Source: Hydrogenophaga intermedia (lineage in GTDB: Bacteria > Pseudomonadota > Gammaproteobacteria > Burkholderiales > Burkholderiaceae_C). Taken from it: DNA of 5,730 bases. The notes below the pieces were generated by a model that ran no database searches, was not told the DNA's origin, and saw nothing but the letters and a program-made list of their open reading frames with translations. Below are positions 1-5,730 of the stretch, piece after piece. The first letter of the stretch is position 1, and the number at the start of each line of letters is the position of its first letter. The position numbers and the translations under genes were made by a program. The stretch covers positions 1 to 5,730 of the forward strand of contig CAMBOY010000205.1 in the NCBI GenBank assembly GCA_945869245.1, in the 5' to 3' direction.

Positions 1-242
1 TCGATTACCCGCCGGAGATTCGCAAGGTAATCTACACGACCAACGCCATCGAGTCGGTGAACATGAGCCTGCGCAAGCTGACCAAGAACCGGGGCTCGTT
101 CCCCAGTGATGAGGCGCTGCTCAAACTGTTCTTCCTGGCTTTACGCAACTTCAGCCTGAAGTGGTCGATGCCCATTCATGATTGGAAGGCAGCACTGACC
201 CGGTTTACCATCGAGTTTGGAGATCGCCTCTCCGATATTTGA
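1..242 (+). CDS. IS256-family transposase, C-terminal fragment (cut by window edge)
   Basis: The last 79 codons of a DDE transposase of the IS256/Mutator family are read in the frame that starts at base 3 and ends with TGA at 240-242. The signature stretch YTTNAIESVNMSLRK lies at the start of the fragment, followed by a TKNRGSFPSDEALLKLFF segment and a tail with W..PI.DW, all typical of the family's C-terminus. The glutamate in TTNAIES is the conserved one I would assign to the DDE triad, from family knowledge. The gene is only partial because the window begins inside it; nothing in the visible part suggests a frameshift, so the transposase may be intact. It would catalyse cut-and-paste or copy-paste movement of the element. 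Confidence 0.93.
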   Translation, partial: DYPPEIRKVIYTTNAIESVNMSLRKLTKNRGSFPSDEALLKLFFLALRNFSLKWSMPIHDWKAALTRFTIEFGDRLSDI

Positions 243-250
243 TGTCCGCC

Positions 251-278
251 CCGTTTACACAAAATTCAGGACACGCCC
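251..278. repeat. Right terminal inverted repeat of the IS256-family element
   Basis: The stretch starts nine bases after the transposase stop and contains TTTACACAAAATTC then AGGACACGCCC. Transposase-binding ends of this type are common in the IS256 family. The matching left repeat lies outside the window, so the pairing cannot be shown here. On the minus strand the repeat supplies the last codons and the TGA stop (266-268) of the interrupted gene. Confidence 0.7.
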
Positions 279-556
279 AAAGGCACCCCAAAAAAAGACG
301 TGACCATGATCCCGCCTTCTAGGGCTTGTTTCTGCCCAGCGTATTCAATGGCATCGGCATAGGTGGCCTTTATCCAGCCAAAGGCTTGGGCTTTGCCACT
401 GGCCGCTTGGCGTTTGCCAAAGCGCGACAGCGTGCCATGCACCATCGCATCGGGTCGCTCTTCGGCGCTGCTTTCGCCCGCTGTGCCACCAACGTACGCT
501 GGGTTGACGTGTTGCCCTTGGGACAGCAGTTCCGGCAGTCTTAACGTCCGTGTCAT
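266..556 (-). pseudogene. Immunity-like membrane protein paralogue, truncated by the IS element
   Basis: From an ATG at 554-556 this frame encodes 96 residues, of which about the last three plus the stop come from the IS end. It is therefore the N-terminal piece of a longer gene. Its segment FGWIKATYADAIEYAGQ matches, position for position, the segment GSWVRGIYTDVVEYTTS at about residues 25-41 of the neighbouring immunity candidate (W, Y, D, E and Y identical, with conservative V/I and R/K swaps), and both are followed by a glycine-rich hydrophobic stretch that begins the first membrane span. I infer a paralogue of that DUF6708-like protein. The cut falls inside the first membrane span, so the product is very unlikely to work. 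A TTG at 569-571 could extend the protein by five residues; ATG is preferred, though neither has a strong ribosome-binding site. The rest of the gene probably lies on the far side of the element, outside the window. Confidence 0.7.
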
Positions 557-584
557 CGGGTAGTCAAGCAATGCCTAGCAGCTT

Positions 585-800
585 TTAGTCAGCCTTGGGC
601 TTGCTCATGTGCCCCAGCAACATAAAGACGCCAGCGGCCGCTGCTGCCCATAGCGTGTAGCTGCTGCGGTTGAATGCCAAGTAAGCTGCAGTAAATGCAG
701 CGATGCTGCCCAACAAGGGCCATACGACCGTCCAGATCGATGGCATGGGCCGAGGGGTTTCAGCGTCGGAATTTGGCGGCGTTTCGGGAGTGTGGTTCAT
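585..800 (-). CDS. Small two-span membrane protein of the effector cassette, function unknown
   Basis: This encodes 71 residues. The N-terminus is polar and proline-rich (about residues 1-20), followed by two predicted hydrophobic spans, about 21-43 (SIWTVVWPLLGSIAAFTAAYLAF) and about 51-65 (WAAAAAGVFMLLGHM), and a short lysine-containing tail. With both spans inserted it would form a small hairpin in the inner membrane. The ATG overlaps the TGA of the upstream immunity candidate by four bases (ATGA at 797-800), and GGAAAGA sits a few bases upstream of the start, so translation is probably coupled. I do not recognise the family. Its place between two immunity-like genes suggests a role in self-protection, either as an accessory to the larger protein or as a separate small immunity factor; this is inference from context only. 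Confidence 0.75.
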   Translation of the reverse strand: MNHTPETPPNSDAETPRPMPSIWTVVWPLLGSIAAFTAAYLAFNRSSYTLWAAAAAGVFMLLGHMSKPKAD

Positions 801-1846
801 GAATCTTTCCGCTCGCGTTTGTTTCGGTTGCGTTGCTTGCGCTCAAGTGCCGGGTCCGCGACCGGCATGGCGTCACTGTGCAGCGGCGGTCCCACCTTAT
901 CCAGCACCTCTTGCGGCCATTGCACCGGATAAGCGGTTTTGTAGCTCAACCAGTTGGTGGTGGCCATGAGCAAGGCCAGCGGCAGGGTGATGGGAAGCAG
1001 CAGGTGCATGATCAGCATCCAGCCCCAACTTTCAGCCCAGCGCTTGTCGTAGCCGGGGCCAAACACGCTGACCGCGCCCAGGCTGTCCCACCAGGTCACA
1101 GGGACAGTGGTGTCGGCCACGGTCTCGCCAGGGGGCAGGGCAGGGCCGTTTTCGTTCATGTAGCGGCGCAGGTGTTCCCACACGCGGGGGGTGGAAAACT
1201 CTGACAGCACCTTGGCATCTCCTAAGCCAAAACCGTCGGCATAAGGCGGCAGGTTGGTTGGGGTGATCGGCCCTTGAAAGTCGCCCGCATGTTTGTCGCG
1301 CACCATCAGCACCAAGGTGTGGTGGCGCTGGGCGCTGCTGCCGGTGGTGGCGGTGGTGACATGGTGCTCGGCCACGATGTCGTCCCAGTCGTGTTCAATG
1401 ACCTTGCCTTGCCCTTTGTGGCGGGGCTTGCCGTGTTCGTCCAAGTCTTCTACCAACCGGTACACCTTGCGGCGTTGGCGGTCAAACAGGATGGGCAGGT
1501 CTTGTGGCTGGAAGAACTCCATGCGTCCGAAGAAGCGGAGGGACCAGATGCCAACCATTAGAAAGATGAAAGAAAATGGCAGGCTAACAGCAAAGTCAGT
1601 CCAATGTGGGTCGTTGTGTAGCGCATGAATCATGCCTTTCATAAACAGCCCGCTGGCAAAAAATGCAATGAAGGCGCCACCTATGCCGCCCATCAAGAAC
1701 GCCACTCCTCGCGTGTTTTTGGCAGAAGTGGTGTACTCAACGACATCCGTATAAATGCCTCTAACCCAGCTGCCACTGGTCGCCTGCGGCGCAGCCCGTT
1801 CGTTATGCAGATATACCGCGAACGGCACCAATTTCTTTTCGCTCAT
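797..1846 (-). CDS. Predicted T6SS immunity protein, DUF6708-like membrane protein
   Basis: This encodes 349 residues with three likely membrane spans: about 46-68, about 84-106 and about 272-296. Between the second and third is a soluble region of some 165 residues that starts with FFQPQDLPILFDRQRRKVYR, a pattern I associate with the DUF6708 family found beside T6SS effectors (from memory, not searched). The C-terminal tail is strongly basic (about residues 335-349, rich in K and R). The ATG overlaps the effector stop by four bases (ATGA at 1843-1846), with GGAGG at 1857-1861, ten bases upstream. Position directly after a putative membrane-active effector, and an integral membrane location, fit a role in neutralising the toxin in the producer's inner membrane. 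Direct binding to the effector is not shown. GC content drops in the membrane-span coding part compared with the upstream genes. Confidence 0.8.
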   Translation of the reverse strand: MSEKKLVPFAVYLHNERAAPQATSGSWVRGIYTDVVEYTTSAKNTRGVAFLMGGIGGAFIAFFASGLFMKGMIHALHNDPHWTDFAVSLPFSFIFLMVGIWSLRFFGRMEFFQPQDLPILFDRQRRKVYRLVEDLDEHGKPRHKGQGKVIEHDWDDIVAEHHVTTATTGSSAQRHHTLVLMVRDKHAGDFQGPITPTNLPPYADGFGLGDAKVLSEFSTPRVWEHLRRYMNENGPALPPGETVADTTVPVTWWDSLGAVSVFGPGYDKRWAESWGWMLIMHLLLPITLPLALLMATTNWLSYKTAYPVQWPQEVLDKVGPPLHSDAMPVADPALERKQRNRNKRERKDS

Positions 1847-4803
1847 GCTGCCTGCGCCTCCGGCTCGGCGGTTTGGGCCAGCCCTAGAGCTTCGGTGAGA
1901 GCCTTGTTTTGTTCATCAATGGTTTTGAATTTGACGCCCTCTGGACCTTTGCCAAATGGGGTTTGTCTAGCCCATTGCTCCAGCTTTGTGGGCTCCATCA
2001 GTGCAGCACCTACCGACGCCACGATGCCTAAACCCAGCAGTGCCCAACCGGCTACGGGAATCGCCGCTGCAACCGCTACCCCAGCTACGCGCTGCCCAAC
2101 GAATGCTGCGGCTCTACCCCCGACGAGTTCGCCAACTTTCTTTTCTGCCACTCCTTTGGCAGTGGCTTGCAGCGCTGCGCTGCCAATTTGTCGTTCGACA
2201 ATGAATTCGGCGATGACAAAGCCCCCTCCTGCGAGAGCTGCAGATCCCGTTCCGTAGAAAGATCCTGACGCAACATAGTGGACAAGCATGGCTTCTCGTA
2301 ACCCTCTCTCCCTTGCTTCCCCCGCCTTCAAAGAACTCACATACCCATTCAAGACCCCACCAAAAACCCCAGCCAGCTGCGCGCCAAATTTCAGCACATG
2401 GATGGAGCCGAGTGCCGCGCCCCCCGCCGCCGCTCCGCGCTGCAGGTTCATCGCCTCGGCCGCCACTCGCAGGGTGTCCAAGCTGCCAGCCACCAGGCCG
2501 CCATAGCTGTCCCACCGGCCCAGCTCTGCATTGCGCAGCGCCTTGGCTTTCTCGTCGCGGTCTGCTGCGCCGGCTTCGTCAAGTGCTTTTTGGGCATTGG
2601 CAACCGCTTGGTTGCCATTGATGATGCCAATCGACTGCACGATGACGCTGGCCAGTGCCAGGCGGCCGTCGATGCCCATGGTCACCGCTCGCACACCGGT
2701 GGGAACCGCAGCGCGCACACTGCCAGCAACGTTTTTGGCTTCTTGCACCTGCTGTGCAAACAGCAGGTTGCTGGCATGGGCCGATCGCGCGTCGGTGGCT
2801 TGTAGCACGATGGTCCCGCTGCCTGCGCCGGCTACCATCGCCGCGCCTGCCGCTTTGCCAAACGCCAGCTGTGAGCCGCTCGATTCGGCCAGCAGCTGCG
2901 CCACGCTGGGCTGCTTGGACAGCCGCTCGGTGTCGGTGAGCAGAGTCACCCGCGTTTTGCCGCCGCGTTGGTGCTTGGCCGATTTGCGTCGTTTGCCGAC
3001 GCCCTGCACCGAACCTTCTACCAAGTCGCTATCGACCCAGGCTTGCACCATCACTGGGCGAATCACTTGGCGTGTCAGTGCGCTTTTGAATGCGGTGTTC
3101 ATGCCGCCAAACCAGGCCGCTGCATTGGCTGCCAGTGCGGCCGTGCGCGGGTTCGTTTTGAGTGTGTCGGCGCCGGCCAGTGCCACATACGTGCCCATGG
3201 CGGCCGTCAGGTGGTTCATGGGCCCCATGGCCAAGGTCATGGTTGCGTCGCTCAGCCAGCTGTACTTGACCTTGAGATGCCCGTTGTTGAGGTCGAGCAG
3301 GCCTTTGATGAAGTCCACCGTTTTGTCGCGCATGCCATCGCCGTTGGGGTCACCGCCCAACTGCGTAGCCAGCTCCCCGAACAACTCCTGCTGGTTGGCC
3401 ACCATGGCCCGTACAACATAGGCCTGAGGGTCTTCCGGTTTTTTGTAGTAGGCCGCCATGTAGGAGTCGAGCAACGCCACCGATGTTTTGGGTGGCGGGC
3501 CTTCGATGTGTGACGCTTCAGCGATGTACGTGGCGCCTGGGCTGTGGTCCTTTGCGGTGCCGGGGCGGTTGCGATCGGTCGCGTCAAAGTGTTGCACAAA
3601 GTACTGCCCCACCAAGCCGTGGTCGCGAGCCAGCAGCCATTGCCGTTCAAACGGTTCGATGGCACGGTTGGTCTTGTCGGTCAGGTCCTTGACCCAAGCC
3701 TCGCTGGCGTTGCGGTTGTAGCCCGACTCAATTTCTTGTTTGGCCAGTTCCTGAAACTTGGGCGCTTGTTTGTCGAAGGTGGCCCGAGCCTGAGGGGTCC
3801 ACATACGGCCAACTTCTTGTGGGCTGGGGCGGCCGGACTCCTTCATGGGCTCGAATGTGGCGCCTTGCATGCGGGTGGGGCTGCTCTTTTGCAGCGCCTC
3901 AAAACTACCGCGTGTGACGATGGGCGCGACGTTGTTGAGTGCGCGCAGGCTGGCCACGTTGTCGGTCAAGCCTTTCAGTGCAAAGTGGCTTTGCAGCTTG
4001 TGTTGGTCGGCGGCAGACAGATTGGTGTGCAGCGCTTCGGCCGCCAGCCGCAGCGCATTCAACTCCGCCGCATAGCCCACCGGGTCGGGCAGCACCACGG
4101 CCAGTTCTTGGCCGGCGGTCTTGGGGTGGCGGGCCGCGGCGTCTTTGAGGGTCTGGGCCAGTTGCTCCACCTGGCCTGCATAGGCCATGGTGTTGAACGC
4201 GAACATGGGTCCGATATCACCAACTTTGGGTAAGCGCCATTGGGTGACGTTGGCCTCCAACAACTGGCTTTTGATGGCCTGTGCTTCGGGTTTGAACGCG
4301 GGTGCGGCTACGCTGCCGAGCTTGACCTCGACCATGGCTTGTGGGTTGGCTTTGTTCTTATTCTTGAGGGTGGTGTTCCACAGGTTGGCGCTGAAGGCCA
4401 GCCAAATGCTTTGGCCGATCAGCTCGTGCGCATCGGGAATGCTCAGCAGCTTAAAGCCCGCTGCGCTGTGGCCGTCGCGGCGGCAAGACGGCATCTTGGC
4501 GTCGCCAAAGTTGGGGTGGTGTTGCGCCAGTAGCTCGCCCCGGTCAGTCACCGAGTACACCGCCCACTTGTTTGTCTTGGGAATGTACAGATGCACATAG
4601 CCCGCGCGCAGCAGACGCAGCGCCGGGCGGCTTTCGGTCAGGCCGGTGGGGATGAAGGGCTTGACCAAGGCGGCATTGGCCACCGCAGCGGCCGATCCGG
4701 GCGCTTGCAGATCGCTGTGGGTGGCCACCGGGCTGGGGCGCAGCAGCAGCAGCGACAGGCCGCTTTTTTGGCAATGTTTGCAGTTGGGGTTGGGGGCGCT
4801 CAT
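1843..4803 (-). CDS. T6SS effector with VasX-like N-terminal region and hydrophobic C-terminus
   Basis: This encodes 986 residues from the ATG at 4801-4803. An in-frame extension back to 4998 exists but lies inside the adaptor gene; the chosen start has the strong site AGGAAGGAA at 4811-4819, seven bases upstream, and the ATGA overlap. The N-terminus opens with a CKHC pair (residues 8-11), then a stretch ending in ALRLLRAGYVHLYIP (about 61-75) and WAVYSVTDRGEL, the layout of the toxin VasX N-terminal region; the closest named family I recall is the BTH_I2691-type T6SS effector. LRAGYVHLY (65-73) resembles the MIX motif of T6SS effectors. The middle (about 240-600) is soluble and largely helical in character. 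From about 650 on there are hydrophobic Gly/Ala-rich segments: about 650-668, 713-730, 786-822, 844-868 and 897-936. There is no signal peptide, as expected for T6SS cargo. By analogy with VasX, membrane permeabilisation or pore formation is the likely activity, but no catalytic motif or pore is proven. Confidence 0.88.
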   Translation of the reverse strand: MSAPNPNCKHCQKSGLSLLLLRPSPVATHSDLQAPGSAAAVANAALVKPFIPTGLTESRPALRLLRAGYVHLYIPKTNKWAVYSVTDRGELLAQHHPNFGDAKMPSCRRDGHSAAGFKLLSIPDAHELIGQSIWLAFSANLWNTTLKNKNKANPQAMVEVKLGSVAAPAFKPEAQAIKSQLLEANVTQWRLPKVGDIGPMFAFNTMAYAGQVEQLAQTLKDAAARHPKTAGQELAVVLPDPVGYAAELNALRLAAEALHTNLSAADQHKLQSHFALKGLTDNVASLRALNNVAPIVTRGSFEALQKSSPTRMQGATFEPMKESGRPSPQEVGRMWTPQARATFDKQAPKFQELAKQEIESGYNRNASEAWVKDLTDKTNRAIEPFERQWLLARDHGLVGQYFVQHFDATDRNRPGTAKDHSPGATYIAEASHIEGPPPKTSVALLDSYMAAYYKKPEDPQAYVVRAMVANQQELFGELATQLGGDPNGDGMRDKTVDFIKGLLDLNNGHLKVKYSWLSDATMTLAMGPMNHLTAAMGTYVALAGADTLKTNPRTAALAANAAAWFGGMNTAFKSALTRQVIRPVMVQAWVDSDLVEGSVQGVGKRRKSAKHQRGGKTRVTLLTDTERLSKQPSVAQLLAESSGSQLAFGKAAGAAMVAGAGSGTIVLQATDARSAHASNLLFAQQVQEAKNVAGSVRAAVPTGVRAVTMGIDGRLALASVIVQSIGIINGNQAVANAQKALDEAGAADRDEKAKALRNAELGRWDSYGGLVAGSLDTLRVAAEAMNLQRGAAAGGAALGSIHVLKFGAQLAGVFGGVLNGYVSSLKAGEARERGLREAMLVHYVASGSFYGTGSAALAGGGFVIAEFIVERQIGSAALQATAKGVAEKKVGELVGGRAAAFVGQRVAGVAVAAAIPVAGWALLGLGIVASVGAALMEPTKLEQWARQTPFGKGPEGVKFKTIDEQNKALTEALGLAQTAEPEAQAA

Positions 4804-5705
4804 GTGGGGGTTCCTTCCTGCTTCGTTTTGTTCTTGGGGTGTGGCGCTGGGTGGCCGGCCGCTTTGAGTGCGGCTTGCCACTGCGCGGCGCTGACCGGTT
4901 GCCATTGTGTGGGCTGTTCGCCCAGAGTGATTAGGCGCCTGCCGCGCTCTTGGGCCATGGGGCCATGCACCTTGTCGCCCAAGGCCATCAAGGCCCATTG
5001 CGCTTGGCTGAATTGCACAAACGGCTCGCCGGGTTCGGTGAGGTGTTCGCTGGGGGTGCTCTGCAGTTCACAGCAGACGCCGTGGGCGTCTATCCACTGC
5101 CAGCACTGCACCGACCCCAGGCGTTGCGCGACAGCGCTTTCGCCCAGCACATGCAGGGCCAGGCTCCAGACGCGTCGGTCGGCCAGGCGCAGGTAGCGCG
5201 CCGGGGTGTTGCTCCGTGTGCTCAGTACCAGCCAGCCCGACAGTTGGTGCGCCAGTGCTGGGCCAAACGCGGCGCTGTGCAGCCAGCCGCCCACGCGGTG
5301 GGCGGGCTGAGCGTCTGCCGGGGCCTGCCAACTGCGCACAGTTTCGCGCAGCGCCCATTCCAGGGTGCTGTCGAGCCAGGGGTCGTCGGTGCCGCTCAGC
5401 TCCACCAGATAGGGCGCCATCGCCGGGTCCAGGTCCAGCCGGGGCGGCAGGCTCAGGCTGTGGCAGGGCGCGCCCCAGGCTTGGCTGCGCGCGGCGTTCA
5501 GCGCTTCGGTGTCCAGGTCGGCTTCGAGCGCTTCTTCCAACACCGGGTCGCCGGCCAGCGGGTCGATCAACACAAACAAGCCGGTGCCTCCGACGCTGGC
5601 GCGCTCGCGCAGCGTGGGCAGGTGACGCTGCAGCAATTGATCGATGCAGTCGTCTTCGTCAAACAGGTGCTCGACGGTGGAGTCGTTCACAGGGGCCTCG
5701 CTCAC
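4800..5705 (-). CDS. DUF4123 domain protein, T6SS effector adaptor/chaperone
   Basis: This encodes 301 residues from a GTG at 5703-5705, with GGAG ten bases upstream. No ATG is available nearby in frame, and the frame stays open to the window edge, so a start outside the window cannot be excluded. Family-like features are the early hydrophobic strand TGLFVLIDPLAG (about 41-52), APYLVELSGTDDPWLDSTLEWALRE (about 97-121), VGGWLHS and HLSGWLVL-like segments (138-161), and ARYLRLADRRVWSLALHVL (169-187), which fit the DUF4123 domain. Such proteins (also called Tap or TEC) bind a cognate effector in the cytoplasm and help load it on the VgrG spike. The stop overlaps the effector start by four bases (ATGA, 4800-4803), which fits a dedicated partner. 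The C-terminal tail is polar and rich in P, K and T. GC content is the highest of the window. Confidence 0.88.
   Translation of the reverse strand: MSEAPVNDSTVEHLFDEDDCIDQLLQRHLPTLRERASVGGTGLFVLIDPLAGDPVLEEALEADLDTEALNAARSQAWGAPCHSLSLPPRLDLDPAMAPYLVELSGTDDPWLDSTLEWALRETVRSWQAPADAQPAHRVGGWLHSAAFGPALAHQLSGWLVLSTRSNTPARYLRLADRRVWSLALHVLGESAVAQRLGSVQCWQWIDAHGVCCELQSTPSEHLTEPGEPFVQFSQAQWALMALGDKVHGPMAQERGRRLITLGEQPTQWQPVSAAQWQAALKAAGHPAPHPKNKTKQEGTPT
4811..4819 (-). promoter_or_regulatory. Ribosome-binding site deciding the effector start
   Basis: On the minus strand this reads AGGAAGGAA, seven bases before the ATG at 4801-4803. It lies within the last codons of the adaptor gene. It favours this start over the longer in-frame option at 4998, which would add 65 residues of low-complexity shadow sequence in front of the recognisable N-terminal domain. 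Confidence 0.8.
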
Positions 5706-5730
5706 AGCGCGCTGGCTCCGTTGGCTGCGG
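5702..5730 (-). CDS. Possible 3' end of the upstream cassette gene
   Basis: In the frame ending with TGA at 5702-5704, the minus strand reads eight codons giving AANGASAL before the stop. This stop would overlap the GTG start of the adaptor by four bases (GTGA, 5702-5705), the same arrangement as every junction downstream. That regularity is the only support. In such cassettes the gene before a DUF4123 adaptor is often vgrG, but eight residues are too few to identify it. Confidence 0.4.

Larger units (their letters stand above)
1..278 (+). mobile_element. IS256-family insertion sequence, right end (partial)
   Basis: This is the right-hand part of an insertion sequence of the IS256 (Mutator-like) family, continuing past the left edge of the window. 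It contains the end of the transposase gene, a short non-coding stretch, and a terminal sequence at about 254-278 (TTTACACAAAATTC followed by AGGACACGCCC) of the kind that ends many IS256-family elements, in which a TTTACACAAA stretch precedes a terminal GACAC motif. The outer boundary is placed near 278 from that resemblance and could be off by one or two bases. Family members usually make target duplications of 8-9 bp, so the first bases after the boundary (about 279-287) should recur beyond the unseen left end. The element interrupts the last gene of the T6SS cassette and is transcribed towards it. Confidence 0.85.

Noticed and set aside
571..590. Possible terminator between the small membrane protein and the broken gene
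   Set aside because: No stable hairpin followed by a T-run could be found in the short gap; the operon appears to read through.
1625..2257. Plus-strand open frame spanning the effector/immunity junction
   Set aside because: It crosses two coupled genes on the opposite strand and shows no protein-like features.
2531..3421. Long plus-strand open frame (296 codons) opposite the effector
   Set aside because: It is antisense to a well-supported gene in GC-rich DNA; its composition (Ala, Ser, Arg, Pro rich without domain features) is that of a shadow frame.
3544..4233. Plus-strand open frame (229 codons) opposite the effector
   Set aside because: Same reason: an antisense shadow without recognisable motifs or a good ribosome-binding site.
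4740..4755. Short CAG repeat
   Set aside because: It only encodes the run of leucines at residues 17-21 of the effector; four units are too few to be a notable phase-variable tract.
4804..4998. N-terminal extension of the effector by 65 residues in frame
   Set aside because: It overlaps the adaptor coding sequence completely, has no domain-like character, and the ATG at 4803 has a strong ribosome-binding site and the operon's usual 4-base overlap.

Overview
The window is high-GC bacterial DNA whose codon use and protein families fit a betaproteobacterium of the Burkholderiales (a Comamonadaceae-like genome is my best guess; this is inference). It holds the downstream part of a type VI secretion (T6SS) effector cassette on the minus strand, cut at its distal end by an IS256-family insertion sequence on the plus strand.

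Read along the minus strand from right to left, the layout is: the last codons of an unidentified upstream gene (5702-5730); a DUF4123-type T6SS adaptor/chaperone (4800-5705); a 986-residue effector with a VasX-like N-terminal region, a MIX-like motif and a hydrophobic, glycine/alanine-rich C-terminus that suggests membrane insertion (1843-4803); a 349-residue membrane protein, the likely immunity protein, DUF6708-like (797-1846); a 71-residue protein with two predicted membrane spans (585-800); and the N-terminal part of a second protein resembling the immunity protein (about 266-556). That last gene runs into the right end of the IS256-family element (1 to about 278), of which only the C-terminal end of the transposase and the terminal repeat are inside the window.

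The genes form a tightly coupled operon. Each junction from 5705 down to 797 is a 4-base overlap of stop and start (GTGA, then ATGA three times), and the last small gene is followed by the broken gene after a gap of only 28 bases. The expected logic is that the adaptor loads the effector onto a VgrG spike (probably encoded just outside the window), the effector attacks neighbouring cells' membranes, and the membrane proteins downstream protect the producer from itself and its kin. GC content falls clearly from the adaptor (46 of 60 bases in 5281-5340) to the membrane part of the immunity gene (26 of 60 in 1561-1620), which fits a modular toxin/immunity end of different history from the adaptor.

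No RNA gene, CRISPR array, convincing terminator or promoter was seen. The most interesting points are the IS-broken second immunity-like gene, the unexplained small two-span protein between the two immunity-like genes, and the sequence features of the effector itself.
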